A stretch of 64,000 nucleotides of DNA from Serripes groenlandicus (GCA_031761405.1 JASEVX010000001.1:201238356-201302355); one strand, 5' to 3'. Counted from the stretch's first letter, positions 1-9,992 are shown. Translations and numbers: made by a program. The notes: a model not told the origin generated them from the letters alone.

Positions 1-155
1 TGTCAAAAAATAGAAAATATCTATAATTGAATGGATAACCTATGATTAAAAGTGGAAAACATTGTGTCAAAACGAGAAATTTCTTGTTTTATGTTTTCAA
101 AAAAGCCATCTGCTGCAGAGGCATCAGAAAGCGTCTATATGAGGGAAATGGTTAA
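1..155 (-). mobile_element. PBM-A copy, cut by window edge
   Basis: Right part of a subfamily A element in minus orientation, ending GGGAAATGGTTAA. The hairpin apex is damaged: the pairing arm is shortened to a TTTCTTG stretch. The other end lies outside the window. Confidence 0.8.
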
Positions 156-236
156 AAGTTATTTTTTTATGTTGGAATTAAGTTCACCTTTATCCTGATA
201 TGACAATTGAAGAGAACGTTGTTGCTTTGAAAATTC

Positions 237-425
237 TGACGCCTCGGCAGCAGACGGCTTTTTGAAAACATAGTGACAAAAGAAGAAATTACACAAAACG
301 TGCAATTTCTCCTTTTGCCACTTTTTGTCATAGGTAATCCATTCAATTATAGAGATTTTCCATTATTTGACAAAATACATTCAAAGTCGTCTGCTGCAGA
401 ATTGTTGTATGAGGGAAAGGGTTAA
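237..425 (+). mobile_element. PBM-A copy, left end degraded
   Basis: The inner repeat, shortened hairpin and intact right end GAGGGAAAGGGTTAA are present. The outer left TTAACCC is unrecognisable, and part of the right hairpin arm is missing (CCTTTTGCCACTTTTTGTC). Confidence 0.75.
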
Positions 426-544
426 AATGGACCAAATAAGTAATACGATAAACTTGAATGTGACTTACCTACATTTTGTTGGAATTCAGCAAAATATGAA
501 AAGAGAAAAAAATAAAATAAAAATAAAAATATACATAGTGTAAC
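426..544. other. AT-rich spacer, nothing recognised
   Basis: A-rich sequence with no repeat or coding signal that I can identify. Confidence 0.4.
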
Positions 545-1860
545 TTAATCCCCCTTTGCTATATTTAACAAACCTGCAGCAGACAACTTTGAAAAACAAG
601 AGGACCATGATGGTCCTATATGGCTCACCTGATTTAATCAAACTTAAAAAGTTTTCAGTGTTCTTTCCCTTATATGAGTCTATGAATAAAAAGTGACCCC
701 CGCCGAGGGGTCATTTTTGACCCCAGGGCTATAATTTGAACAATCTTGGTAGACTAGATGAGGCTACATACCAAATATCAAAGGCCTGGGGCGTCTACTT
801 TTAGACAAGAAGGTTTTTTAAGTTTTTTCTCTATATGAGTCTATGTAAAACAATAGACCCCAGGGCTATAATTTGAACACTCTTTGTAAAGGTCCACTAG
901 ATGATGCTACATACCCAATATCAAAGGCCTTGGCCCTCTACTTTTAGACAAAAAGATTTTTTAAGTTTTTCCCCTATATGAGTCTATGTAAAACAAGTGA
1001 CCCCCGGGAAGGGTCATTTCTTACCCCAGGGCTATAATTTGAACAATCTTGGTAGAGGTTCACTAGATGATGCTACATACCAAATATCAAAGGCATGGGC
1101 CTTCTACTTTTAGACAAGAAGATTTTTAAAGTTTTTCCCCTATATGAGTCTATGTTAAACAAGTGACCCCCGGGGAAGGGTAATTTTTGACCCCAGGCCT
1201 ATAATTTGAACAATCTTGGTAGAGGTTCACTAGATGATGCTACATACCAAATATCAAAAGCATGGGCCTTCTACTTTTAGACAAGAAGATTTTTAAAGTT
1301 TTTCCCCTATATGAGTCTATGTTAAACAAGTGACCCCCGGGGAGGAGTCATTTTTGACCCCAGGGCTATAATTTGAACAATCTTGGTAGAGGTTCACTAG
1401 ATGATGCTACATACCAAATATCAAAGGCAATGGGCCTTCTACTTTCAGACAAGAAGATTTTTTAAGTTTTGGTTAATTTCCCCTTTTTTGTTGCCATGGC
1501 AGCCAAAGTTTTGCATGGAATATAATTGTTTGAACAAGTTTGAAAGAGATTCACCCAAGGAACATTCCTGTAAAATTATTTTGAATTTGGTTAATTGGTG
1601 TAGGAGGAGAAGTTGTTTGTAGGAAAATGTGAACGGACGGACGACGACGACGACGACCGACGACGGACGGTGAGAGATCACAAAAGCTCACCTTGCACTT
1701 CGTGCATTGGTGAGCTAAAAAAACCTGGGCAAATATCTGGAATATATATAATTTCATATAAAACCTCAATTATTGAAAAGAGTTGGAAATATTGCTGCAA
1801 AAGGGGAAATTTGTCATAAAAGCACAATTTTTATTTACAGAGATTTCAATAGATCTAGCC
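545..1860 (-). mobile_element. PBM-B copy split by a pearl-like insertion
   Basis: A degraded B left end with CTGCAGCAGACAAC sits at about 545-590. The matching continuation (AATTATTGAAAAGAGTTGG, then a GAAATATTGCTGCAAAAGG hairpin arm) resumes near 1725. Removing 591-1722 restores the B order, so the intervening element inserted into this copy. The right terminus is not clear. Confidence 0.6.
591..1722 (+). mobile_element. Helentron/pearl-like element T1
   Basis: It starts AACAAG followed by a perfect 7-bp stem hairpin (AGGACCA-TGA-TGGTCCT, 601-617). About five tandem monomers follow, spaced 137, 166, 167 and 167 bp when measured at CCAGGGCTATAATTTGAAC (723, 860, 1026, 1193, 1360). A GACGGACGACGAC microsatellite (about 1633-1670) and a terminal hairpin with arms AGCTCACC/GGTGAGCT and apex TGCAC-TTC-GTGCA complete it, then a run of A. 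This order (hairpin, tandem core, microsatellite, hairpin) resembles bivalve 'pearl' elements, later grouped with non-autonomous Helentrons. That class assignment is inference. Confidence 0.65.
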
Positions 1861-1861
1861 T

Positions 1862-2164
1862 TTAACCCTTTCCCTCATACGACAATTCTGCAGCAGACGA
1901 CTTCGAACGTATTTTGTCAAAACATAGAAAATCTCCATAAATAAATGGATAACCTATGATGAAAAGTGGAAAACATTGTGGCAAAAGGAGAAATTGCACG
2001 TTTTGTGCAATTTCTTCTTTTGTCACTATGTTTTCAAAAAGTGGAAAACATTGTGGCAAAAGGAGAAATTGCACGTTTTATGCAATTTCTTCTTTTGTCA
2101 CTATTTTCAAAAAGCCGTCTGCTGCAGATGCGTCAGAAAGCGTCTATACGAGGGAAAGGGTTAC
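1862..2164 (-). mobile_element. PBM-A copy with duplicated hairpin
   Basis: Starts TTAACCCTTTCCCTCATACG and ends GAGGGAAAGGGTTA. It is 303 bp instead of 230 because a 75-bp block holding the whole internal hairpin is tandemly duplicated (1962-2036 and 2037-2111). Both hairpins have the CAC/GTG type apex, the second with one change (GCAC..ATGC). Confidence 0.85.
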
Positions 2165-2318
2165 GATGATTTCAATGTTGTCGGCTGCAGATTTGTAGGA
2201 CTCTCACAGGTTAAGAATAATACAGAGGTCGCCATCACAGACCCAACACAGTAGGTGTAGTATCAATGTATTATATTCTTTATAAAATATTAATCATGCA
2301 ATATTCCACCATAACACT

Positions 2319-2577
2319 ACTTACTCTACATCAAAACCAAGGAAGAATCCTCCAATGGCTTACTTTAACTCTACATGAAAACAAAGGAAGAATCCCCTCA
2401 ATGGCTTACTTACTCTACATGAAAACAAAGGAAGAATCCTCCAATGGCTTACTTTAACTCTACATGAAAACAAAGGAAGAATCCCCTCAATGGCTTACTT
2501 ACTCTACATGAAAACAAAGAGAGAATCTCCCAATGGCTTACTTACTCTACATCAAAACCAAGGAAGAACCCAATGGC
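2319..2577 (+). repeat. 44-bp minisatellite
   Basis: About six tandem units containing CTCTACATGAAAACAAAGG, AAGAATCC and CAATGGCTTACTT. Short open frames across it are repeat-driven. Confidence 0.85.
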
Positions 2578-2790
2578 GTTGGTGTCGGTAATTTTGAACA
2601 GTGAATCTAGGGTTCTATCCCCAGTTGTGGCGGTACTAGTTGAGTGCTCTACGCAAGGTACATTTGCAAGTAAAGTAATGTTTTTTTTTACAAAGGAAGC
2701 ATGAATGAATGAACTGTCCGTCCCTGTTTTATAACTGAAATAATGTTGAAAACAGTGTAAAACAACAATAAAGCAAAGTCTTACAAAGGC
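2578..2790 (+). mobile_element. Degraded SINE, serine-tRNA-like head
   Basis: The B-box-like GGTTCTATCCCCAG and the family core (GAGTGCTCTACGCAAGG, ATGAATGAATGAACTGTC) are visible. The tail GTTGAAAACAGTGTAAAAC is recognisable. Same family as 37300-37545, but old and missing parts. Confidence 0.6.
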
Positions 2791-2829
2791 TCCTCACAAC
2801 AATATATTAAGTCTACACAACCTTTAGTT

Positions 2830-3056
2830 TAGTTAGTTATGACGTATTTATTTTACATTGATTGCGAAACAAGTTTTAAGCTTATATCAATCATGGTCGA
2901 TGTCTGCTTCCTAGAGACATTATACATGTATCAGTACTGACACACCATTTGTGTAGAAAAATCCCAAAGGCCAAACCCTCGCATATCATGGGATTTGAAA
3001 CCGGGACCTTTGGTACGAGACCGACGCTCTACGTCTGCACCACTGTCTCCAAACAC
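2830..3056 (-). mobile_element. SINE type II (reverse)
   Basis: Homologous to the plus-strand copy at 9677-9872: shared tail (GATTGCGAAACAAG, TTTAAGCTTATA), core (GTCTGCTTCCTAG, AAAATCCCAAAGG) and a tRNA-like head in reverse (GAAACCGGGACCTTTGG, CTCTACGTCTGCACCACTGTC). The reverse frame across it is spurious. Confidence 0.65.
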
Positions 3057-3422
3057 AACCTTAGAGAAACAATTAGTACTTAAAGAACATTTATAGCGCG
3101 TAGAACTCATCAACAACAAATGACATGTTAGAAGCTACTTTGAGAACTCGTGGTCTTAAAACTGTCAATGCCCCATAAAACAATACAAATGTGGTTTGCA
3201 AGGACTCTTTAAAATTATGAGCCATTTCGAATGAGCATAACTTACTCTCTTAAATAAATCCGTTCTCATATGCAGCAAATCTGCAGCAGACGACTTATTG
3301 GAAACTGGACCCTTTAAGTGAAAGTAGTATTGTTCATAAGTATCCATTTGTCCTTTTGCTACAATGTTTTTTACTCCATTGAAATATCATACTTTCATTT
3401 TGAGAGATCTGACATGTTTTGG
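3057..3422. other. No gene seen; weak PBM remnant
   Basis: AT-rich. A CTGCAGCAGACGACTT motif near 3280-3297 marks a decayed PBM end. Nothing else is recognised. Confidence 0.4.
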
Positions 3423-3658
3423 TTAACCCTTTCCCTCATATGACAATTCTGCAGCAGACGACTTTGAACATATTTTGTCAAAAAATAGAAAATCTCCATA
3501 TTTGAATGGATAACTGGTATTACTTACTTAAAGTGGAAAACATTGTGTCAAAAGGAGAAATTGCTTGTTTTGAGCAATTTCTTCTTTTGTCATTATGTTT
3601 TCAAAAAGCTGTGTGCTGCAGAGGCGTCAGAAAGCGTTTACATGAGGAAAAGGGTTAA
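3423..3658 (-). mobile_element. PBM-A copy
   Basis: TTAA at both ends; 236 bp. Hairpin apex GCTTG-TTTT-GAGC. The right end carries GAGGAAAAGGGTTAA. Confidence 0.85.
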
Positions 3659-3729
3659 GATTGTTTTCAGAATCTGTCTGCTCCAGATGCATTGTAATTA
3701 ATCATTTTGGAATACAAAGTTGAATTTAA

Positions 3730-3840
3730 GCATTATGGCAAATTCAGAAATTTCATACTATGACCAATTTCTCCTTTTGCCACACTGCTTTCAAAAGTGG
3801 TCTGCATCAAAATGCATCTTCAAGTGGAAAAGGGTTGAGA
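3730..3840 (-). mobile_element. PBM-B right-half fragment
   Basis: Diverged hairpin half (CAATTTCTCCTTTTGCCACA) followed by GTCTGCATC, AAAATGCATC and the right end GTGGAAAAGGGTTGA. The left half is missing. Confidence 0.6.
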
Positions 3841-4208
3841 CTGCACTATATTCAAAGCTTAGTTGCAGAAATTTGGGGGTAACCAGCTGCAACCATAACT
3901 CAGCAGTTTTATGAAATCTTTATTACATTGTGGTATTATGTTATGAGTTTAGAGGGGAGGAGATTTCTTCTTATTTTCACATAAACTTCCAGGTTCCATA
4001 CTGTTTAATAATAGCTATTTTATCCTTCGTGCAATAAGAAAATGATGTTTGCGAAAGAGATTGCTATGAGAGAGTAAGTCACAGAATTACAACAGTTTGT
4101 ATACTATCTTAAACTTTTCTTATTTTGTTTTAATCTTAGTAACATTTTTTTAAAAGATTCTTACAGAATCACACTATGCTAATTATGTTATATATAAATG
4201 GTTCCTGT
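3841..4208. other. No feature recognised
   Basis: AT-rich stretch without repeat ends, tRNA boxes or plausible coding frame. Confidence 0.4.
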
Positions 4209-4420
4209 AGCCCTTTCCCACATACAACAATCTGCAGCAGACGACTTTGAAAACATCTAAGCAAAACTACAGAAAATCTCTAGAAGTGAAAGTATAATTA
4301 CTGCATAGAGTTGAAAACATTGCTGCAAATGGAGAAATAACTCATTATATTAGTAAATTTCTTCTTTTGCATCAATGTTTTTATATGTCATCTGCTGCAA
4401 ATGTGTCATAATGTGTCATA
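4209..4420 (-). mobile_element. PBM-B copy, diverged
   Basis: CCCTTTCCCACATACAAC end, CTGCAGCAGACGACTTTG inner repeat, ATGAAAGTATAATTA-like spacer and a decayed hairpin. The right outer terminus is lost after a tandem ATGTGTCATA duplication. Confidence 0.7.
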
Positions 4421-4559
4421 ATGTCTCTGTAACTTACTTGATATAACATTTTAAGTAGTGTCTGCTTGGAATACATTCTAGGATAAAATTTCAACATCTC
4501 GTTATCTTGATATGGAGTTTTTATACAATTTCTTTTTTTGCATTTGCTCCTTTTTCCCA

Positions 4560-4628
4560 TAATGTATTTGATATATTGTTTGCTGCAAAAGACGGCAGAT
4601 TTTACGTCTGCATCAAGGAAAGGGTTAA
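4560..4628 (-). mobile_element. PBM-B right-end fragment
   Basis: GTTTGCTGCAAAAGACGG, then GTCTGCATCAAGG and AAAGGGTTAA. Its terminal TTAA (4625-4628) is also the first TTAA of the next copy. Confidence 0.65.
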
Positions 4629-4849
4629 ACCTTTCCCACATACAACAAATATGCAGCAGACGACTCTGATCATATTTTGTCAAAAAATGCAAAATCTCTA
4701 TAATTGAATGGATGACTAAAAGTGGAAAATATAGTGGCAAAAGGAGAAATTGCTTGTTTTGAACAATTTCTTCTTTCGTTACAAGGTTTTCAAAAAGCTG
4801 TCTGCTGCAGAGGCGACTTGAAAAGCATCTATATGAGGGAAAGGGTTAA
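4625..4849 (-). mobile_element. PBM-A/B-like copy
   Basis: B-like left terminus (ACCTTTCCCACATAC) with an A-type interior (TAATTGAATGGATGAC) and A-type right end (CTATATGAGGGAAAGGG). Both ends have TTAA; the left one is shared with the preceding fragment. Confidence 0.75.
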
Positions 4850-5046
4850 CAAGGTAAGAACTCTGGTTAATCATTTTCTCACAGCTTTTAAAATTAACGG
4901 TATGTTACACATTAAATGACTGTAAGCATATCAATTTCTAGTTTCTAAGAAAGCCTCTATGAAAATGAGAATTCCAAAGATTATGCCATTATCTTTATCA
5001 GATTCCATTAAAAATTCATAAAAAACTTATATAATTTCCATTTTTT
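4850..5046. other. AT-rich spacer
   Basis: Nothing recognised. Confidence 0.4.
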
Positions 5047-5150
5047 TTAACCCTTTCCAACTTGCAGAAGTATTTTGACAGATTTGCAGCAGACATTGTT
5101 ATCAAAGGAGAAATTGCTCATTCTGTACTTCAAACCGTATTTCAAGGTAT
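5047..5150 (+). mobile_element. PBM-B left part
   Basis: TTAACCCTTTCCAACTTGCAG, TTTGCAGCAGAC and the start of the hairpin arm (AAAGGAGAAATTGCTCATT). The probable right end is at 6260-6335, so about 1.1 kb of other elements would lie inside this copy. Confidence 0.6.
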
Positions 5151-5187
5151 TAAATTTCCTGCATGGTTATATTATCATGATAAAACA

Positions 5188-5437
5188 AGATGTGTTTGTG
5201 AAACACTGATGCCCCCGAATGGCAACATCTAGGTCAAAGGTGAAGATCGCAAGGTCCAAAATTTTGGTACTGACAGAAAGGTCATGTCACAAGGAATACA
5301 CATGTGAAATATGGTAGCCGTACCTGTTATGGTTCAAAAGTAGTGGTCAAGGTTAAAGTTTTTTTCGACAGACAGACAGACAGGCCAAAAACCAAAAACT
5401 AGATGCCCACCGAATTGGTGATTCCGGGGGCATGAAA
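5188..5437 (+). mobile_element. Short pearl-like element T3a
   Basis: 5' hairpin GTGTTT-GTG-AAACAC (5192-5206), one core monomer (GGCAACATCTAGGTCAAAGG), a GACA microsatellite (about 5368-5384) and a 3' hairpin bounded by ATGCCC/GGGCAT (5403-5432). Same family as 30319-31556, which has about eight monomers. Confidence 0.7.
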
Positions 5438-5547
5438 ATAAATCCTCTCTCATATACAAAAGAGTTTTTCTGACACCCTTTTCTTCAGACAATTCTTGAA
5501 AAGAAATTGGGGAAAAGGAGTCTTGCTCTAAACAAGCAATTTTAGAA

Positions 5548-5612
5548 GATTTTTTTTTTTTTTACTATAGCCATATAAAGCAAAACAGCCCGCCCCCTGG
5601 CTGCCATGTTTT
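5548..5612 (+). repeat. T7 repeat monomer, left part
   Basis: CTATAGCCATATAAAGC, AAACAGCCCGCCCCCTGG and CTGCCATG match the monomers at 14205-14720. The monomer resumes at about 6146 after an inserted element. Confidence 0.6.
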
Positions 5613-5615
5613 TTA

Positions 5616-6135
5616 AGCCCCCCTTTATCATTGGGCGACCATTGAGCGAGAAATTTGTTTCTGTGTAAATGCTTGGGAGATCCTTGGGCACTCGTTTTGC
5701 GATCAAAATGCAATTTTTTGGCAACTTCCATGGCCATCTATAGAGATCTTGGAGAGACCATGGCGTTCATTGAGCGCTCATCGAAAGACCCTTGAGAGAT
5801 CACGGTGACATCTAAGGTGATTGCTGAGAGATGGCTGAGAGATCAGGTGTGACAAAGAGAGATCAATGAGAGACCGACAAATTTGCCATCTATTGAAAAA
5901 GCTCTGAGAGATCATTGGGAGAGCGATAAGACCGTTTAGCGCTCATTAGGCGTTGAGAGATTGCTTCCCTCCGCGACTTCCCTTTGGACCGAGTCAAAAC
6001 TTTGAGGAGACCATGGAGATTACTGGAACATCATTGAGAGACCATGGCAATTGCTGGGCGCTTGTTGAGAAATCTGGCCATATTTTCATCCTTCAACAGT
6101 CTCTCAGCGGACGCCACCTCTGTGTAAAGGGGGTA
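5616..6135. mobile_element. PIF/Harbinger-like MITE Q, copy 1
   Basis: Flanked by TTA (5613-5615 and 6136-6138). The terminal repeats AGCCCCCCTTTA and (reversed) TACCCCCTTTACACA are imperfect. The interior is dense in GAGAGATC and GAGCGCTCAT words and aligns by eye with 59073-59707. A 3-bp TTA duplication fits PIF/Harbinger; there is no transposase. Confidence 0.55.
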
Positions 6136-6138
6136 TTA

Positions 6139-6250
6139 CCAATCAACATGGCTTGAAGGGATCTGAAAGACCCAAGGAACATTCCTACAAAGTTATTAGA
6201 AAATCAGCCAACCAGTTTGGGAGAAGAAGTTTTTTCTCCGTTTGTTTCCC
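6139..6250 (+). repeat. T7 repeat monomer, right part
   Basis: CATGGCTTGAAGGGATCTG, CCAAGGAACATTCCTACAAA and a GGAGAAGAAG end continue the monomer broken at 5612. Confidence 0.6.
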
Positions 6251-6259
6251 TTGGGAGAG

Positions 6260-6335
6260 ATTTTTTCATTATTTTACCTAGATTTTTGCAAAGCAGTCTG
6301 CTGCTGATTTTTTTTAATGTGGGAAAGTGTTAACT
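6260..6335 (+). mobile_element. PBM-B right end
   Basis: CCTAGATTTTTGCAAAGC, GTCTGCTGCTGATTT and TGGGAAAGTGTTAA. Probable partner of the left part at 5047-5150. Confidence 0.6.
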
Positions 6336-6340
6336 TAAAA

Positions 6341-6570
6341 TTAACCCTTTCCCTCATATAGACGCTTTCTGATGCCTCTGCAGCAGAAGGCTTTTTGAAA
6401 ACATAGTAACAAAAGAAGAAATTGCACAAAACGTGCAATTTCTCCTTTTGTCACAATGTTTTCCACTTTTAGTCATAGGTTATCCATTTAATTATAGAGA
6501 TTTTCTATTTTTTGAGAAAATGTGTTCAAAGTCGTCTGCTGCAGAATTGTTGTATGAGGGAAAGGGTTAA
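6341..6570 (+). mobile_element. PBM-A copy, full length 230 bp
   Basis: Both TTAA ends and both repeat blocks are intact; the hairpin apex is of CAC/GTG type. One of thirteen A copies measuring exactly 230 bp including both TTAAs. Confidence 0.88.
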
Positions 6571-6649
6571 ACGAAAACTTAGATTTTGATAAACCATTGA
6601 TTAAGTGCAAACAAAATTGATTTTTGATCTATTCACTTTGAAGTCTTTG

Positions 6650-6832
6650 TATTATTAGGGTTTTACGCCGCTTTCAACATTATTTTAGTAAATATATCAC
6701 GTTTACAGTTCACTTATTCATGATCCCTGGGTAAACAAACCAGTACTATGCTAGATAATGTGCCTTGCCCCAAGGGCACTCCACCACCCGGTTTCAAATC
6801 CCAGACGCTAACCACTCGACCACAGCAGCACT
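6650..6832 (-). mobile_element. SINE, serine-tRNA-like head (reverse)
   Basis: Reverse-strand tail (GGGTTTTACGCCGCTTTCAA), core (ATTCATGATCCCTGGG, CAAACCAGTACTATGCTAG) and head (CGCTAACCACTCGACCACAG). The B-box region is partly deleted. Confidence 0.7.
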
Positions 6833-7360
6833 TTGAAGTACAATATTGGTCCTCTCACACAGACTGACAGAGGGAAAGAGGCAAGAACAAGATGGCCGGC
6901 AATGTTTAATCACCATAAAATATCATCATCAATATTTTGTCTTTTACATTACAAAGCTATTAGAGGATATTTTTTTATACATCCTATTCCCTGCCAAATA
7001 TTTGATGCAATTATTAGTAATTTGGAAATTTATCATTCCAGTTTGTTCCTGACAGAAGTCATCCATTTTGTTCTGTTATCAACCATATTTTTATAGATTT
7101 AATGGGAATATGGTATCAGTCTAAATTCATTGCCATAGTAACCAAGCCAATGGGTTTTGTGTTTTCCCTCCCAAATGATTACATTTCTCTAATGGGGTGA
7201 GTATTATAAGTCAATGACAAAATGTTTGTCTTTCGATCATTAGGCTTTTGAAATAATTAATAACGAGTAGCCTTTGTTATTGGGAATTATACCCCCCTTT
7301 AATCCTCTCCAATGTTAAAATAGGTACAAGATCGGCCTGAACACGGGGGGGGGGGGGGCT
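6833..7360. other. No gene seen; poly-G tract
   Basis: AT-rich sequence with a 14-base G run at 7345-7358. No recognisable repeat ends. Confidence 0.4.
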
Positions 7361-7493
7361 TTAAACCCTTTGCCTCATAATAGACGCTTTCTGACGCCTC
7401 TGCAGCAGACAGCTTTTTGAAAACAAAGTGACAAAAGAAGAAATTGCTCAAAACGAGCAATTTCTCCTTTTGCCACAATGTTTTCCACTTTTT
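7361..7493 (+). mobile_element. PBM-A copy, right half missing
   Basis: Left end TTAAACCCTTTGCCTCATA, inner repeat and full hairpin with CTC/GAG apex. It stops after TTTTCCACTTTTT. Confidence 0.75.
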
Positions 7494-7550
7494 CTACACA
7501 GCTCAGAAATACTAGTTTTACCTTTTTACATGGACATGCTCAATTACAAT

Positions 7551-7783
7551 TTAACCCTTTCCGTCATACGCCAATTCTCAGCAGACGACTTTGAGCGTAT
7601 TTTGTCAAAAAATGGAAAATCTCTATAATTAAATGGATAACCTGAGTAAGACTAAAAGTGGAAAACATTGTGGCAAAAGGAGAAATTGCTTGTTTTGAGC
7701 AATTTCTTCCTTGGTCACTATGTTTTCATAAAGCTGTCTGCTGCAGACGCATCAGAAAGCGTCTATATGAGGGAAAGGGTTAA
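7551..7783 (-). mobile_element. PBM-A copy
   Basis: TTAA at both ends, 233 bp; apex GCTTG-TTTT-GAGC. Confidence 0.85.
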
Positions 7784-8029
7784 ACAGATACATTGCAGAT
7801 GGTTCCTGAGAAATAGCTAGACAAAAGTGGTACTGAGTACAGAAAGAAATACTCTGTGAAAAATCATCCAAGTGGAAGTACATGTTGATTTTATACTTAT
7901 CTTTTTTTTGTTATCGAAGCTTCCAATAAAGTTTCATTGAATTTAAGTTAGTGGTTGCTGAGAAATAGCGGACAGACAGACAAAGCAATGACTACGTTGT
8001 ACTATGTTCCATCAATTTTTTTCGAGAAC

Positions 8030-8155
8030 CATAAAGAGTTGAAATCATTGTGGCAAAAGAAGAAATTGCTCATGAGCAATTTCACCTACTGTGAGTTTTT
8101 TTTTTTAAAGCGTCTTGTGACGATGTGTGAAAATGAATTTGCAAGTGGTAAAGGG
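8030..8155 (-). mobile_element. PBM-B right-half fragment
   Basis: AAAGAGTTGAAATCATTGTGG and a short palindromic AAATTGCTCATGAGCAATTT hairpin, then AAATGAATTTGCAAGTGG. Termini are decayed. Confidence 0.5.
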
Positions 8156-8654
8156 ATCAACTCAAAAGTAGTTCTGTATTTAAGTTTCTGCTATTTCTGC
8201 ATATTTCTTAACTTATGTATCAACTCACAAGTATTTCTGCTTTTTCTGCAATTATTTCTTATCTCATGTTTATTTAAGAAATGCCTTATTTTCAACACCA
8301 AGAAGTCATAAATTGTAAAAAGTAATTATTTTTTAACAAATAGGGGCTAAATTCAAACAATGGGGATAAAAGACATTGCCATAGCAATACTTTCGACAAC
8401 AATTTCTTTTCTTCTTTTCCAATCTCATTTCACAAGAATTGCACCACACGCCTGTCAATTTTACTTTGTGCTAATTTTGCTGTGGTTTATCAACTCACTA
8501 ATTAGCATTATTAATTATAAACTGCATGTCTGTTAGCCGCCAATTTGGATCATTGTCTTTCTCTTCATTGCGGATTTTTCCTACTTAATTTCTCCCAGTC
8601 GGTAGTTTCCTTTCAACAATGTTTTTGATACTAACTTTCCTAAACAAGCCGGTA
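8156..8654. other. No feature recognised
   Basis: AT-rich stretch. The open frame over 7955-8311 is low-complexity Phe/Leu/Cys and is not convincing. Confidence 0.4.
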
Positions 8655-8840
8655 GGCGACGTGGGATTTGCCTTGGTTGTGGGTCCTTAGCAACGAAACT
8701 CAAACGCGCATACCCTGAGCCCGTATGGCACCTGTTCACCAAGTTTCATCGGAATCGACCCGTCGGTTTGGGCTGTGGCGCGTCGCTTTACAAACAAACA
8801 GACAGACAGACAGCCGGAAAAGCCTGACAATAAGGGATAT
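8655..8840 (+). repeat. Unclassified repeat-like segment with CAGA tail
   Basis: Higher GC than its surroundings (CCAAGTTTCATCGGAATCG, CCCGTCGGTTTGGGCTG), ending in ACAAACAAACAGACAGACAG. A 'core plus CAGA microsatellite' arrangement is typical of pearl-like tails. No second copy is in the window. Confidence 0.35.
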
Positions 8841-8889
8841 CTAACGAAGAGAAATCCCAATAAATCCACAGTTTCAAGATTGTGGTTGC

Positions 8890-9183
8890 AGAAAACAACT
8901 TTTAGGACCATTAGTTGGAATTGAAAAATTGCGCAATAATACTCATAATAACCTATTTCTCTTTTTCCCACAATAATTCTAACAACTTTGTCCTAGTGCA
9001 TTATCCCTTTCCCACATACAGGCACTTTTTGAAGCTTCTGAAGCAGACAACTTTTGAAAACATTATGAAAAAAGTAGAAATTGCTCAAAACAGTCTTTAA
9101 TAATATTTTCATTTTTATAGATTTTTAATATTTTTGCCTTTATGTTTTCAAAGTCAGCCGCTGCATGTTTGGGAAAGGGTTAA
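8890..9183 (+). mobile_element. PBM-B copy with decayed neighbour
   Basis: 9001-9183 has TTATCCCTTTCCCACATACA, the inner repeat as CTGAAGCAGACAAC, a shortened hairpin and GGGAAAGGGTTAA. 8890-9000 looks like an older, decayed copy. The terminal TTAA (9180-9183) is shared with the next element. Confidence 0.65.
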
Positions 9184-9378
9184 CCCTTTCCCTCGTACGA
9201 CAATTCTGCAGCAGACGACTTTGAACATATTATTTTGTCAAAACATAGAAAATCTCCATAATTGAATGGATAACCTATGACGAAAACATTGTGGCAAAAG
9301 GAGAAATTGCACGTTTTGTGCAATTTCTTCTTTTGTCACTATGTTTTCAAAAAAGCGTTTGTATGAGGAAAGGGTTAA
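9180..9378 (-). mobile_element. PBM-A copy lacking one inner repeat
   Basis: 199 bp. TTAA ends present and hairpin intact (CAC/GTG apex), but the right inner block GTCTGCTGCAGAGGCG is deleted, joining CAAAAAA to GCGTTTGTATGAGG. Confidence 0.83.
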
Positions 9379-9461
9379 CAGCTCAAATTGAGTTAAAAGC
9401 TTCAAGAATAATTTTCTCAATAGTATTTTCAGTTGTCTAAGCCAGAATTAAAGTGATAGTT

Positions 9462-9659
9462 TTAACCCTTATCCTCATACAAACGCTTTTTTGAAAACAT
9501 GGTGACAAACGAAAAAATTGCTCATTATAACGAGCAATTTCTCCTTTCTTCACCATGTTTACAACTGTATTCAATTATTGTACTTTCATTTCCAAAATAC
9601 TTTTGGAAATGTTTTCAAAGCCGTCTGCTGCAGAGTTCATGCATGTTGGAAAGGGTTAA
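9462..9659 (+). mobile_element. PBM hybrid A/B copy
   Basis: A-like left end (TTAACCCTTATCCTCATAC, lacking the left inner repeat) and B-like interior and right end (TTCAATTATTGTACTTTC, CATGTTGGAAAGGGTTAA). Suggests recombination or an intermediate lineage. Confidence 0.7.
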
Positions 9660-9676
9660 AAGTAATTACTGAAAAA

Positions 9677-9872
9677 GACAGTGGTGCAGAGGTAGAGCGT
9701 CGGCCTCTCACATCAAAGGTCCCTGGTTCGAGTCCCGTGATGAGCGGGTCCTGACTTTGGGATTTTTCCACACAATCGGCGCGAGTACTGGTTAAGTATC
9801 CAGGAAGCAGACATCGAGCGTGATTAATATAAGCTTAAAGCTTGTTTCGCAATCGATTTAAAATAAATAAGT
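9677..9872 (+). mobile_element. SINE type II
   Basis: tRNA-like head: A-box-like region GTGGTGCAGAGGTAGAGCG and B-box GGTTCGAGTCCC. Then the core GGGATTTTTCCACAC and AAGCAGACATCGAGCG and an AAATAAATAAG tail. Same family as 2830-3056. Confidence 0.7.
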
Positions 9873-9992
9873 TTAATTACTGAAAAGAGTAAAAAAAACA
9901 TCATCAGCAATTTCTTCTTTTGACACGATGTTTTCAAAAGTCTTCTGCTGCACATATGTGTATATTTGGCTCTGCAATTTGGAAAGGTTTGA
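9872..9992 (-). mobile_element. PBM-B right-half fragment
   Basis: TTAATTACTGAAAAGAG, CAATTTCTTCTTTTGACAC, GTCTTCTGCTGCACATATG, then a decayed terminus. Confidence 0.55.

Noticed and set aside
1..155. TTAACCC ends as telomeric repeats
   Set aside because: The motif occurs once per element end in inverted pairs, not as tandem TTAGGG/CCCTAA.
4381..4740. 119-codon reverse frame
   Set aside because: Covers PBM ends and spacer; no recognisable motif.
6341..6570. PBM hairpin as a Rho-independent terminator
   Set aside because: The stem is AT-rich, in a eukaryotic repeat and present in every copy; no gene precedes it.
7955..8311. 118-codon frame
   Set aside because: Low-complexity Phe/Leu/Cys; overlaps a PBM-B remnant.
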